In this document: positions 8,725-19,400 of the stretch, piece by piece | Numbering within the stretch: the first letter of the stretch is position 1 | Layout: the number at the start of each line of letters is the position of its first letter | DNA from: an uncultured Prevotellaceae bacterium | Lineage (GTDB): Bacteria; Bacteroidota; Bacteroidia; Bacteroidales; Bacteroidaceae | Direction: 5' to 3' | Length of the DNA stretch: 37,461 nucleotides | NCBI GenBank assembly: GCA_946188345.1 | Contig: CAMHUI010000023.1 | Coordinates: 1 to 37,461, forward strand | Program-made: the position numbers and the translations under genes | The notes under the pieces: generated by a model | Database searches by the model: none | The model's input: the letters and a program-made list of their open reading frames with translations, nothing else | Told to the model about the DNA's origin: nothing

Positions 8725-8900
8725 CAGCAGAAAAAAAATGAAAATATACTGCGAAGTATAGAACACAACACATATAAAAACGATATCTCTTTCTTCGTGG
8801 GGCCACAGATGGTTGGCGCAGAGATTTTCCATTTTGGTATTAGTCAGAAAAGGTAGTGGAAATGATTTGCAGTAAAGCCAACCATCCGTAGGCCCCACAT
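8725..8900 (+). ncRNA. Candidate short transcript: 7-codon ORF followed by a long hairpin
   Basis: Downstream of the promoter at 8694-8724 there is a tiny ORF at 8738-8761 (MKIYCEV then TAG). It is followed by an imperfect ~20-bp inverted repeat whose arms are 8797-8817 and 8877-8898: GTGGGGCC and ATGGTTGGC match exactly and are separated by a short bulge. The loop is about 59 nt. This could be a small RNA, a leader/attenuator that has lost its gene, or the remains of an insertion. No function can be assigned. Confidence 0.35.
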
Positions 8901-9055
8901 CAATTGTACCCATGGGGAACCCCTCCCCCCCAACCTTCCACAAGGGAAAGGAGTAATCACTCATACCCACAAAGCTCCCGAAAGATCTGAACTGGTTTCG
9001 TCTGTTCGGTCGTGTTTCCTGTTCGCATGGTTGTTAAAAAGTTGCGGTTCTGTTC

Positions 9056-9084
9056 TTTGGTTCGCTTAAAAATAACTATCTTTG
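9056..9084 (+). promoter_or_regulatory. Bacteroidetes promoter for the DUF1080 gene
   Basis: TTTG (9056-9059), a 17-bp spacer and TATCTTTG (9077-9084) match the consensus. The leader to the ATG at 9126 is about 35 nt. Confidence 0.75.
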
Positions 9085-9125
9085 CACTATCATTCAGAAT
9101 CGTACTGACTAAAAACCTTCGTATC

Positions 9126-10121
9126 ATGAACAAGAAATCCATGCTTATCGCCTTGCTGTTCTGCGTATTGTCAGCGGCAGGCAGTCTGGCCCAAGACCAG
9201 AAAGACACTCCCGAGAACCGTCTCCTCGCCTTGCGTGACAAGATGTCCGCGACCACTGACAGCCGCCAGCAACAACAGTTGGTGGAGCAGATGGGGCAGA
9301 CTGGCACGTTTGTTGCCCTGATGACCGTGGGCAGCTATCTCGACTCCCCCACCCTGCAACGCACTGCAGCCAAGGCCGTCACGTCCATCGCCCTGGCCCA
9401 TCCGGAATACGACGGGCATAACACCCGCCAGCTGCTGGCCAAGGCAGCTCCCTTGGTAGGCGGCAAGCAGCGCAAGGCCATCCTGCAGCTGCTGGCGAAG
9501 ACGCCCGTGGAGGGCTTTGTGTCTCACTTCAACGGTCGCGACCTGACGGGTTGGAAGGGTCTTGTCGAGAACCCCATCCTGCGCGAGCAGATGACGCCCC
9601 TGCAGATGGCCGAGGCCCAGGTGGCAGCCGACCAGCGCATGCGCGACGACTGGGTGGTGGAGAATGGGCTGCTGGCCTATGTAGGCCACGGATACGACAA
9701 CATCTGCACTAAGGAGCAATACGGCGACTTTGAGATGCTGGTAGACTGGAAGCTCGATCCGAACGGCACGGAGCCCGACGCCGGCATCTATCTGCGCGGC
9801 ACGCCGCAGGTGCAGATATGGGACATTGCCCGAGTGAACGTGGGCGCCCAGGTGGGCTCCGGCGGACTCTATAACAACCAGAAGAACAAGGACATCCCAC
9901 TCTGTGTGGCAGACAACAAGCTGGGAGAATGGAACTCGTTCTATATCAAGATGGTCGGCGACCGCGTCACGGTGCGGCTGAACGGCATCCTCGTCGTCGA
10001 CAATGTCGTACTGGAGAACTACTGGGACCGCTCGCGACCCATCTTCCCCATCGAACAGATTGAGCTGCAGGCCCACGGCAGCAAGGTCTACTACAGAGAC
10101 ATCTATATCAAACGGCTCTGA
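9126..10121 (+). CDS. Secreted DUF1080 (3-keto-disaccharide hydrolase-like) protein
   Basis: 331 aa. The start at 9126 is chosen because it begins a signal peptide (MNKKSMLIALLFCVLSAAG, ending LAQ) downstream of the promoter; a longer in-frame start would overlap that promoter. Residues ~25-130 are helical and HEAT-like. Residues ~135-331 match the DUF1080/PF06439 concanavalin-like fold: FNGRDLTGWKG at its start, DFEMLVDWKL, PDAGIYLRG, GEWNSFYIKMVGDRVTVRLNG, ending YYRDIYIKRL. Family members act on 3-keto-glycosides or bind glycans; the exact substrate is not readable. It is monocistronic and converges on the GH85 operon, sharing the terminator at 10151-10191. Confidence 0.85.
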   Translation: MNKKSMLIALLFCVLSAAGSLAQDQKDTPENRLLALRDKMSATTDSRQQQQLVEQMGQTGTFVALMTVGSYLDSPTLQRTAAKAVTSIALAHPEYDGHNTRQLLAKAAPLVGGKQRKAILQLLAKTPVEGFVSHFNGRDLTGWKGLVENPILREQMTPLQMAEAQVAADQRMRDDWVVENGLLAYVGHGYDNICTKEQYGDFEMLVDWKLDPNGTEPDAGIYLRGTPQVQIWDIARVNVGAQVGSGGLYNNQKNKDIPLCVADNKLGEWNSFYIKMVGDRVTVRLNGILVVDNVVLENYWDRSRPIFPIEQIELQAHGSKVYYRDIYIKRL

Positions 10122-10150
10122 ACGCCTCTGACCTTCAGGGAGAAGCCAAT

Positions 10151-10191
10151 AAGAAGTCCCGCCATGCACAGTGCACATGGCGGGACTTCTT
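10151..10191. terminator. Bidirectional terminator between convergent genes
   Basis: A perfect 16-bp stem (AAGAAGTCCCGCCATG at 10151-10166 with its complement at 10176-10191) and a 9-nt loop sit between the stop of the DUF1080 gene and the stop of the GH85 gene. A/T-rich flanks suit termination in both directions. Confidence 0.88.
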
Positions 10192-10217
10192 CTTATGATG
10201 TCATTCCGACGGGATGA

Positions 10218-13200
10218 TTACTTCACGAGCACTCGGCGGGCTGTGCCGTCGCTGTAGCGCAGGATGTTGACACCCTTCTGCAGCGTGTTCTGGCGCTGGC
10301 CGTCGACGCCGTAGATGGCGATGACCTCACGAACGGTGTTCGCCGGAGTCAGGCCGATGCCTACGGTAGGCGCTTTATAACCCTTCTTCGAGATGGCAAG
10401 AATGGTGGGATACTTGCCCGAGGCGGTAGATGTGAAGGTGATGCTCTTTACCTTCTTGGTCTTGTCGCAGGCGAGCGTGAACTCATAGAGGCGGAAGTTC
10501 TTACGTCCGTCGACCTGGTCGGTCTGATAGCCGTCGCGACCGGATGTGATGATGCGGTCGAGTCCGTGGTAGGCTACGTCGGCATCGTTCGAACCGAACC
10601 AGTCTTTCGGCTGATAGGTTCCCGTCTGGCTCTTCGTTCCGTCCTCGTAGTTGGCTTCTACCTTGAGGGTAGACTGTCCGTTGGCCGAGATGGTGAGGAT
10701 GTAGATCTCCTCGATGTTGGCCGGTGAGTCAAGGGTGAGCGTCTGGGGTTGGTTGACCTGCTTGAGCACGAGAGCGTTGTTCTGTGTGTAGTCGGCAAAC
10801 TGGAACTCGGTGCCTTTCTTGGTGGTGAGCTTGTGGTCGGCACCGGCGATGGCTCCTGCAGCCTGGACGTCGGTTGTGTAGAGCACCCATCCCTGGTCGT
10901 CGAGGGTGTAGTTGGTCGACGAGGCGGCAGGCTTGCTCTCAGCGATGACGTCGTGAGGCCAGTTGCTGATGATGACAGGTCCGTTCAGGGGAACAGCTTC
11001 CTCGTACTGCTCAAAGGCTTCTACCTCAGCGAGTGATGCGAAGAAGTAGGCATTCAGGTTGCAGACGATGGCGATGTACTTCACGTTCTTGAACTGCGGG
11101 AGGATATACTCCAGTTCAGAGACCTCGTTCAGGTTTTGGAAGGTCTGGATGGTGGTGAGGTTCGACAGGTCGTTGCCCACACGGATGCTGATCTCCTTAT
11201 TCACGGCACCCTGGTTGCCGTTGAGGTTCTCGCCTTGGTTGTTGTTGGGGATGTAGACCTTCACCTTCGAGAGGTTCCATCCGTTGGCGGTGGGAGCCTC
11301 GAAGATGGCCCATACGTCGTCCTTATGGGTGGACTCGGTCTCGATGACTTCGCAGCCCTCGGCAGTGGTGTCGCCATCGGTGAGCGTCTTGACAGTGAAC
11401 TCGTCGTACTGTGCCTCGTAGCTGTAGTCGCTCTTGTAGAAGCGCAGACGGGCGTCAAGTCCGGCAAGGATGTTGGGACGGTTGCCGTCGACGGTGACAC
11501 TGACGGTGCGCTCTTTATAGGCTCCGCCGTTGTTGAGGTTGACGGTGATGCGGTCGAGCCCGATGATATTACCACCCTTGACGGGGATGGTGAAGGTGTG
11601 GGCGTCCTCGTTCTCGGTGATGGTTCCGAAGGTGACGTTCTGATTGGCGGCTGTAGCTGTGCAGACGAAGTAGTCGCTGCGCTCGTCGCCGTTGAGGTCG
11701 TAGCTGACGGTGATGTTCTTGGTCTCGCCGGCCATCACCTTCAGTTCGGTGGGTTCGACGGTCATCAGCATGTTGTTGTCCTCACGGCCATAGACCTCGA
11801 ACTCCCAGATGCGGAGGGTGCCGTTGACGTGGGGGATGAGTTTGACGTAGCGTGCCTTGTAGGGTGCAATATAGTCGAACTTGATGCTCTCGTCCTCACG
11901 GTTCTCCTCGTCGACGACGGTAACCCAGTTTTCACCATCGGCAGAGAGCTGGATGACGTAACGGTCAATCTGGTCGACACCGCTCTCAGGACCTGCGTTG
12001 CCGTCCCAGATGCCGAAGCCATAGATGCGATAGGCTCCTTCGAGGTCGAAGATGACCCAGTTGTCGGAGCTGACGTTGCACCACTTCGAACTTGTAGCCG
12101 AGGGGTTGCGGACGCCGTCGATAATCTTTCCGGGTACCTCAGTGGAGTTGGTGGAGCCGCTGTAGTCGACAACGGTCTTGTTCAGGGCAACGTTGACAAC
12201 CTGGTTCATGTCGTCAGCCGAGAAGACATCCAGGGCATCGAAGGTCTTGGTGCTGGTGCCGATGGCGTTGGTCGACTTGACGGTGACCTGTTGTTTTCCC
12301 TCAGCCTTGGCAACGACCTTCACGGGGTTGCTGGCTTTGTTGTATCCGCTGGCAAACTCCAGTCCGGCAGGCAGCTGCCACTCCCATGCAGTGGGATTGC
12401 CGGTGCCCTTACCGGTGATGGTGACGGTAGTACCCACGGTGACATAGCTCTTGTCGAGCTTCACGGTGATGACAGGAGGCTGTGGAGCGGGATAGTCGAC
12501 TTTCAACACCTGTGCAGCCTTCTGTTTGCCGTCTTTCATCACGGGCACAACCTCTACGTTGATGAAGGCGTCGTTGCTGTTGCGTTCGAAAGTGGGAACA
12601 TAGAAGCCCTCGTCGCGTGTCTGTCCGACGAGTGTACGCTGGTTGTCGGCTGTGACAGTATAGATGTCGAAGTGGTCGAAAGCGTTGGTCCATGTGTAGT
12701 TCCAGAGGATGCGGAGGTCGCCCTTCGACTCACCGAGCGTACTGGTGGTGCGGAGGTTGCTCACCTCTACGGCGGCAGGAGCGTAGTTGGCAGGCAGCAG
12801 AGCCACCTGTCCGAGGTTCCATGCGAAGCTGCTCACCTGTGAGGTAGCCTTGAGGTTGATGGCTACCATATAGACAGTCTTGCCGTTGACGGCAGAGAGG
12901 TCGAAGTCGGCAACGGTCCATCCGTTGACGGTGGTCGTCGTAGCATTGCTGATGGTGACGTCGGGGTTGACGCTGGAGGTCGTTGAGAGCTTTGCCTCCA
13001 CGTTGGCACCTGTTCCTTTGTACACGATGCGGAGGATGCCGCCGTCGGTCACGTTGATCTGTGTCTTGTAGAGACGTACGAGGTGGTCGCCGGCAGAGAG
13101 TGTTCCAGCAAACTTGAACGATGAACCTACGTTGTAGGCGTTGTCCCAGTCGATGCTGACGGTGATGTTGCCACGGTTCTCAATCCACCAGCGCCAGGTG

Positions 13201-14456
13201 GGCAGGATGCTCTGCATGCCGCTGTGGTACCAGTCGCGGGTGCCCTGCTTGGCACCTTCTACGAAGCGGTGCTTACCGTTGCCGACGCCCATGTCGGAGA
13301 GGAAGGGCATCGATGTGATGGCCGAGCGCTCGAGGATGCGGTTGGAGACACCGGGGAAACCCGTCGAAGGGGTCTGCGTGGGGTCGCTCAGTGTGTTCAC
13401 CCACATGTCTTCCTCGTTGTCGAAGACGGTCTTTCCGATGGGATAGGCCTGCGAACCGTGGTTGCGGCTGACGCTCTTGAAAGCACTCTTGGCAGGGTCT
13501 TCCCAAATCTTTGTCTCCGGACAGAAGAGGTCGAGCGAACCGACATGTCCCGTTGTGGGCATGGCTGAGTTCAGCGCTGCCGACCATCCGAGGTGTCCGG
13601 CCTTGGCCAGCTCGATGCCGGCATAGATCTTCGAGTAGGTCTGGGCCTCGGTGCAGCCAAGCTGTGAGGCATAGCTGCGATAGTCGCCCACGGCACCATA
13701 CTCCAGGAACTGCGACGTATTGACATTGGTCTTCAGCAGGGCCACGTTGGGCGTGCGGCTGGCGTTATACCACTGCAGCTCCATACCGTAGTTGCCGTCA
13801 GCCTCGGCGGCCTTGTAGAACTCCTTGAAGAAGGCTTCCCACTCGGCACTGCTTCCGCCGCCTGACTCCTCGTTGATGAACCATCCGTCGAAGCCGAAGT
13901 ACTTGGCAATCTCGTAGAGCTTCACGGCATAGACATACTTGCCTCCCTCTACGGTCAGCATCTGGCGGACCCATGCCTGGGTGCCACCGAAGGCAGCAGG
14001 CGGGAAGAAGACGTTGCCGAGCACCTTTACGCCCTGAGCGTGGGCAGCGTCGGTAGAGGCTGCGGGAGGGATGTTGATGATACCCTCTGAGGCAGCACCG
14101 GCCCAATAGACCAGCTTGTCCATATACTGCCAGTAGGTGGGCTGATAGCCCAGGAAGTTGTCCAGCTCTCCTTGGGAAGGACACATCGAACAGGTAGGAT
14201 AGAGGATGGTGGAGTTGCATATCTCACCCTCGTAGAACTGGTTCGCGTTGGCCTTCATCAGCGTAGGCTCCTTGAAGCGCTGCTGCAAGGGCACCTTGGC
14301 CACGTTGAAGGGGTTGTCGGGGAACTTGGTCAGGTTGTCGGGCGTCCACTGGATGATGTCGTCCGGATGCCAACAGCCGTTCAGCGGCTGCTGAGCACTT
14401 GCAGGGCCGGCAAAGAGTGCCAGCAGGGCAAGGCCTAAGATTCGTTTGATTTTCAT
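10218..14456 (-). CDS. GH85 endo-beta-N-acetylglucosaminidase, multidomain, secreted
   Basis: 1412 aa; signal peptide ends PASA before QQ. GH85 enzymes cut the chitobiose core of N-glycans. The catalytic barrel spans about residues 30-360. The family N-x-E pair is visible as N195/E197 in FDGWFINEESGG, with E197 the expected acid/base and N195 stabilising the oxazoline intermediate. Further on are a galactose-binding-like beta domain (~400-560), an FnIII-like stretch (~565-655), a PKD/Ig-like domain (~659-739), an F5/8 type C (discoidin) domain (~755-889), more beta domains, and a sorting-like tail (~1375-1412: IYGVDGQRQNTLQKGVNILR). It is last in the SusCD operon, 83 bp after susD, so it is probably the surface or secreted enzyme of this locus. 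GH85 assignment is strong; the boundaries of accessory domains are approximate. Confidence 0.93.
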   Translation of the reverse strand: MKIKRILGLALLALFAGPASAQQPLNGCWHPDDIIQWTPDNLTKFPDNPFNVAKVPLQQRFKEPTLMKANANQFYEGEICNSTILYPTCSMCPSQGELDNFLGYQPTYWQYMDKLVYWAGAASEGIINIPPAASTDAAHAQGVKVLGNVFFPPAAFGGTQAWVRQMLTVEGGKYVYAVKLYEIAKYFGFDGWFINEESGGGSSAEWEAFFKEFYKAAEADGNYGMELQWYNASRTPNVALLKTNVNTSQFLEYGAVGDYRSYASQLGCTEAQTYSKIYAGIELAKAGHLGWSAALNSAMPTTGHVGSLDLFCPETKIWEDPAKSAFKSVSRNHGSQAYPIGKTVFDNEEDMWVNTLSDPTQTPSTGFPGVSNRILERSAITSMPFLSDMGVGNGKHRFVEGAKQGTRDWYHSGMQSILPTWRWWIENRGNITVSIDWDNAYNVGSSFKFAGTLSAGDHLVRLYKTQINVTDGGILRIVYKGTGANVEAKLSTTSSVNPDVTISNATTTTVNGWTVADFDLSAVNGKTVYMVAINLKATSQVSSFAWNLGQVALLPANYAPAAVEVSNLRTTSTLGESKGDLRILWNYTWTNAFDHFDIYTVTADNQRTLVGQTRDEGFYVPTFERNSNDAFINVEVVPVMKDGKQKAAQVLKVDYPAPQPPVITVKLDKSYVTVGTTVTITGKGTGNPTAWEWQLPAGLEFASGYNKASNPVKVVAKAEGKQQVTVKSTNAIGTSTKTFDALDVFSADDMNQVVNVALNKTVVDYSGSTNSTEVPGKIIDGVRNPSATSSKWCNVSSDNWVIFDLEGAYRIYGFGIWDGNAGPESGVDQIDRYVIQLSADGENWVTVVDEENREDESIKFDYIAPYKARYVKLIPHVNGTLRIWEFEVYGREDNNMLMTVEPTELKVMAGETKNITVSYDLNGDERSDYFVCTATAANQNVTFGTITENEDAHTFTIPVKGGNIIGLDRITVNLNNGGAYKERTVSVTVDGNRPNILAGLDARLRFYKSDYSYEAQYDEFTVKTLTDGDTTAEGCEVIETESTHKDDVWAIFEAPTANGWNLSKVKVYIPNNNQGENLNGNQGAVNKEISIRVGNDLSNLTTIQTFQNLNEVSELEYILPQFKNVKYIAIVCNLNAYFFASLAEVEAFEQYEEAVPLNGPVIISNWPHDVIAESKPAASSTNYTLDDQGWVLYTTDVQAAGAIAGADHKLTTKKGTEFQFADYTQNNALVLKQVNQPQTLTLDSPANIEEIYILTISANGQSTLKVEANYEDGTKSQTGTYQPKDWFGSNDADVAYHGLDRIITSGRDGYQTDQVDGRKNFRLYEFTLACDKTKKVKSITFTSTASGKYPTILAISKKGYKAPTVGIGLTPANTVREVIAIYGVDGQRQNTLQKGVNILRYSDGTARRVLVK

Positions 14457-14539
14457 AAATTTATTCTTTGAGGTTTAACTTGTATTTTGCTCTTGGGGTC
14501 GGCATGCTCTGAGTATTCTGATGTCTCAGAGCGTTCCGA

Positions 14540-16378
14540 TTATTCTCTGAAGTTGTTGGGTTTCATACGGTTGCCACTATCGTCATTGGTGTCGGCCACA
14601 TCCCACCAGAGGCGGGTGCCTTGGGTATTCTTCGACTGCAGCTCGGAGCTGTCGAGGAAGTACTGGTTGTTGTTCTCACTGAAGGGATAGAGCACACGCT
14701 TGATGAATTTTCCCTCGGGCACGTCGCCACCGCTGGAGTTGACGAGCGGATTGGCCAGTGCGGGATACTCCGTGCGGCGGAATTCAGCCCAGCCCTCGTT
14801 GCCGTTGGGGAAGACAGCCATATACTTGTGGGTGATGATGGCCTCGAGTATTCGCTCGCGGTCGCCACTCTGGAAGGTGCCGTCGTTGAGGGCCACCACA
14901 CCGTCGAGGTAGGCCTGGGCGTCGGCTTCGTCAATCTGGTAGTAGTCCATCGAAGCTTGGATGCCGGCACGGAAATACTCCTCGGCCGACATGGTCAGGT
15001 CTTCGCCCGTCCAGCCGCGCAAGGCAGCCTCGGCCTTCAGGAAGAGGCTCTCGCTATAGCCCAACCACACTGACGGCCGGCTGTAGTTGAACCAATAGTC
15101 TCTGTCTTGCTCTTTCGATGCAGGCTTAGGCATGGTCTTCGTGGTGCTGTAGAGGATGTCGCCCAGACTGATGAGTGGCGGCTGAGTGCCGCGGACGCAG
15201 CCTACATAGTCGCCGCGCATATTGTCTTCGCCCGAGGCCCATGTGTTGGCAGTCATGCCGGAGCGATACCAGCAGACCAGGCAACGTGGGTCTATCTCAT
15301 AGGTTTCGAATTTTGCCTGACGGCCAGAGCCGACACGCACCTGATACTCCTTGCCACCCGTCGAGAGGTTGCGGTAGAGGTTTTCCATATCCTTCGAGAG
15401 CACGAGCTCGCCGCCATAGGCAATGGAGATCATGGCGAAGACGTTCTCGTTGCCGCCGTCATCGGTACCGCCGTCTTCCACACGGGCATACTTCGGGACG
15501 GTCTGCATATTATCGGCGTTCGATGTCATCAGTCCGTACTCGCTGTTCAGCGCAGCCTCAGCCTCCTGCCTGGCGCGCTCAGGGGCAACATTGGAGATGC
15601 GGAGGGCCATGCGCAGGCGAAGCGTGTTGGCAAAGCGAAGCCACTGATGCCAGTCACCATGGTAACAGATGTCGTCAGTGCCGACGTTGAACTGCTCCTT
15701 GTCGTCGGGTTGGATGCTGTCGACGGCCTGCTCGAGCATGCGGAACATGGCATCATAGACCTGCTCCTGTGTGTCGTAGGCCACATTGTTGGTCTCAGGC
15801 TCGCGGCCCTGCACATAGACTCTGAAGGGCATGTCGCCGTAGGTATCGGTGTTGGCCAGGGCGATGAAGGCCATGTAGATGCGTGTGGCATAGAAGAGGT
15901 TCTTATACTGTCCGGCGTTGTCGTTGAACTTCAGCGCACGAAGCAGCTGACGGTACTCCTTGCAACGGTCTACGTAGAAGTGGCTCCAGCGCAGGGCACT
16001 CCATCCGTCCTGATAGAGGTAGTCGGGCGAGAGGCCGGCAAACTTCGGCTGGTTGTTGGCCGAATAGGCGCTGTAGATGTCGTGTGTCAGGTTGGTGGCA
16101 CGCTGGTAGTCGTTGTAATAGCCCTCGTAGAGGAAGTTGCGGAAGATGGCCGGAGCATCGGCCAGCTCGCTCTGCAGGGCTACGGAGTCGTCGTGACTGA
16201 CGACATAGTCGATATTGATGTCGGCATACTTCGTATCGTCGTCCACATCGACAATCTCGGTACCGGTGGTATTGTCGGCCAGCTCATAGGGGTTGCGGCT
16301 CATCTCGTCGAGGTCGTAGCAGGATGCCATTCCAAGGACCACGATGAGGGCACAGATATATTTTGTCTTGGTAATCAT
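14540..16378 (-). CDS. susD: SusD/RagB-family outer-membrane glycan-binding lipoprotein
   Basis: 612 aa with a lipoprotein signal (VLGMASC, Cys20). SusD proteins cap the SusC transporter and bind the target glycan at the cell surface. Supporting features: helical TPR-like N-terminal half with the typical RATNLTHDIYSAYSANNQP region; the WLRFANTLRLRMALRIS motif; and the C-terminal EGWAEFRRTEYPAL motif of the SusD/RagB (SusD-like_2) group. It starts 35 bp after susC stops and is followed by GH85, so co-transcription is very likely. The gene symbol marks the family, not starch specificity; the partner GH85 suggests an N-glycan ligand. Confidence 0.93.
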   Translation of the reverse strand: MITKTKYICALIVVLGMASCYDLDEMSRNPYELADNTTGTEIVDVDDDTKYADINIDYVVSHDDSVALQSELADAPAIFRNFLYEGYYNDYQRATNLTHDIYSAYSANNQPKFAGLSPDYLYQDGWSALRWSHFYVDRCKEYRQLLRALKFNDNAGQYKNLFYATRIYMAFIALANTDTYGDMPFRVYVQGREPETNNVAYDTQEQVYDAMFRMLEQAVDSIQPDDKEQFNVGTDDICYHGDWHQWLRFANTLRLRMALRISNVAPERARQEAEAALNSEYGLMTSNADNMQTVPKYARVEDGGTDDGGNENVFAMISIAYGGELVLSKDMENLYRNLSTGGKEYQVRVGSGRQAKFETYEIDPRCLVCWYRSGMTANTWASGEDNMRGDYVGCVRGTQPPLISLGDILYSTTKTMPKPASKEQDRDYWFNYSRPSVWLGYSESLFLKAEAALRGWTGEDLTMSAEEYFRAGIQASMDYYQIDEADAQAYLDGVVALNDGTFQSGDRERILEAIITHKYMAVFPNGNEGWAEFRRTEYPALANPLVNSSGGDVPEGKFIKRVLYPFSENNNQYFLDSSELQSKNTQGTRLWWDVADTNDDSGNRMKPNNFRE

Positions 16379-16413
16379 AATTTTCTAATTGCTGATTTCT
16401 AATTACTCATTAT

Positions 16414-19400
16414 TTAGAATCCTACGTTCACGTTGAATCCGAAGGTTCTTGTGTAGGGCACGGCTGCAAAGTCGAGTGCCTGCGAGAACATCGAGGTGTC
16501 GTATCCACCATCGGGATTTCCCGGTGTGTGCTTCATGAGGAAGCAGAGGTTGCGGGCCACGAACGAGAGTTTGAGCGATGTGAGGGGAGTCTTCTTCAGC
16601 AGCTGCCGCGGGAAGCTGTAGCCCACGGAGAGCTCTTTCAGCTTGATATACGAGGCGCTGTGCACAAACTCCTCGGCATAGCCCTTCGTCGAGCTATAGA
16701 GTCCGATGGCCGAATAGTAGGCCTGTGCGCTGACCTCCTTGGTGTTGGGTTGGCCGCTCTCGGTCACGCCGGGCACCACCATGTAGTAGTCGCTGAGACC
16801 GTTGACGGTCTTCAGCTCGCCACGCTCAAGGGTGCGCTCCGAAGTACCTACCGACGTAGCCATACCCTCGCTGACGGAGACGATGTCGCCGCCGAAGCGC
16901 ATGTCGAACATGGCTGTCAGGTTCACGCCCTTATAGGTAAAGCTCGGCGTGACAGACATGAGCAGGTCGGGCTGGATGTTGCCGATGGGATGGTCGAGTT
17001 TGTACTGCTCCAGGTTGCCGCCGGCATCCTGCGAGGTGACGGGCAGAGGCAGACCGTTCTCACCGATGACCACGTTGCCTTTGTCGTCGTGGCGCAGCAG
17101 GTTGTTGGCATAGATGTCGCCCAGCTTGCCTCCGGCCACGGCACCCACCTTGACGGGCATCAGACCGTCGCCGCTCAGGTAGATATAGTTGGCGTTGAAC
17201 TCCGGAGCCAGTTCTTTCACGGTCGACGTGTTGTGGGCGAAGTTCATGGTCAGGTCGAAGGTGAAGTCTTTCGTCTGCACGGGAGTGGCATAGACCATGA
17301 GTTCGACACCCGAGTTGTTCACCTTGCCGGCATTAATCCACTGCTGACTCCAGGGAGCCGATGCCGTGACGAGCATGGCCTGGTTCTTCGTGGAGTTGGT
17401 ATAGTATGTGAAGTCGAAGCCCAGCCTGTTGTCGAGGAACTTCATATCGAGTCCCCACTCGAAGGAGCTGTTGATTTCCGGTTTCAGGTTGGCATTCTTG
17501 AGGATGCTGCTGACGACAGGCACGCGGATGCCGTTCTCATATTTAAACGAACGCGTGTTGTATAGGTTGTATGGCGCCACGTCCTTACCGACCTGTGCCA
17601 CCGAGAGACGTGTCTTCATGAATGTAATCCATCCGGGCAGGGGTTTCCCGATGCTCTTCATGAAGTCGCTGAAGATATAGCTCACCGATGCCGACGGATA
17701 GAAGAAGGAGCGGTTGGTCTTGGGCAGTGTCGACGACCAGTCGTTGCGTGCCGTGAGGTCGAGCGAGAGGTATTCGCGCCAGGCCAGCTGCAGCGAGCCG
17801 TAGACGGAGTACATGGCTCGGTTGTAGCCCGAGTCACCGGCACCCGTCACCTGGTAGCCCGTGTTGAAGATCCAGTTGTCTTTCTCCAGCATGTCGCGCA
17901 CGCTGGCACCCAGCTCCTCGCGCTTCTGATACATGATGTTTCCGCCGAGATTATAGCCGAGGCGCAGGTCCTCCGTCAGCTGTTTGTCGCCAAGGGCCAG
18001 CAGCGAGATGTTGTGCTCGAACCAGTTCTCCTCCGAGCGGCTCATGCCGTCCTCGCTCACCATCGTGCTCCAGTGGCGGTCGGGGGTGGAGACTGCCGTG
18101 TTGCCCAGCGAGAGATTGGTCGACTCGATGCGGGTGCGGTAGTAGTCGAAGGCATACTTTCCCGTCACCTTCAGCCATTCGCTCACGTTCAGGTTCAGGG
18201 CGTAGTAGCCGAAGGCACGCCAGCGCTCGTCGCTGTTCTGCAGCTGATGGCGCACGTAGTAGGGGTTGCTGTATTGCATGTCGGGTCCGAACCAGTTCTG
18301 GTGCATGCGCTGATCGGTCTGATAGACCTGCAGGTCCTGCAGCCGCACGTTGCCGGGGATGAGCAGCAACTGACCTACCTCGCCGCCCAGACCCGTCTGG
18401 GGACGGTTCACGGCCTTGGTGCGAGAGAGCGAGAGTTTCGAGTCTGACGACAGCCACTTATTGATCTCCGTGCCGGAGTTCAAGTCGACAGTCAGCTTGT
18501 CCAGGCCTTCGTTCTTGAAGATGCCGTTGTTGTCGTTGTAACCCAGTGAGAGGCGGTAGTGCGACTTCTCCGTGGCGTTTCCCAGCGCCACGGTGTGGAA
18601 CTGCGAGAAGCCGGTGCCGAAGTAGTCGCGCAGCTTGTCGCCATCATACCGATAAGGCAGCATCTCGCCTGTCCAGGCCAGCTCGTCGTGACCGTCGAGC
18701 TCAGCGCCGAAGGCCACCTCGTCGGTCAACGTTGCCTGACCCTGCTTGCCCTGTCCGTACTTCTTCTGCATGCCGATGGTTTCGGAAACCTGGCTCCACG
18801 TGAAGTTGCCGCTATACTGTACGCCGAAGCCCTGGCGATGCGACCCTTTCTTCGTGGTGACATAGATGACGCCGTTGCCGGCCCGCGAGCCGTAGAGGGC
18901 TGCAGCGTTGGCACCCTTCAGGACGGATATAGACTCGATGTCCTCTGGGTTGATGTCGAACGACGTTCCGCCGCGGTCGATGCCTCCGTAGGTCGATGCC
19001 GACGAGGTGTTGTTGTCGGTAAAGGGCACGCCGTCGACCACCCACAGGGGCTGGTTGTTGTCGGTCAGCGACGAGTTGCCGCGGATGGTAATCTTCGTCG
19101 AACCTCCCAGACCCGTCGGGGCCGTATTCATCTGCAGTCCGGCCACCTTACCTGCCAGGGCGCTCGTCACCGAGGGGTCGCCCGTCATGTTCAGGGCATC
19201 GCTCTTGACGTCCTGCACGGCGTAGCCCAGCATCTTCTTCTCGCGCTTGATGCCGAGGGCCGTCACGACGACCTCGTCGATGGCCTGCGCGTCGACATCC
19301 ATGCTGACGTTCACCGTAGCCTGGCCGCGAACGGCAACTTCCTGGTTCTTGTAGCCCAGGTAGCTGAACACGAGCACGGGCGACGTCTGGTCGGTCATCA

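Noticed and set aside
8716..8970. 84-codon minus-strand frame near the orphan promoter
   Set aside because: It lies opposite a good plus-strand promoter and hairpin, has no signal or domain, and its composition follows the palindrome.
11136..12842. 568-codon open frame opposite the GH85 gene, and similar long frames opposite other genes (15107-16402, 18559-19560, 27385-28416, 33701-34858)
   Set aside because: High-GC antisense shadows of real genes; they are rich in Val, Gly and Asp and have no recognisable domains, while the opposite strand encodes clear families.
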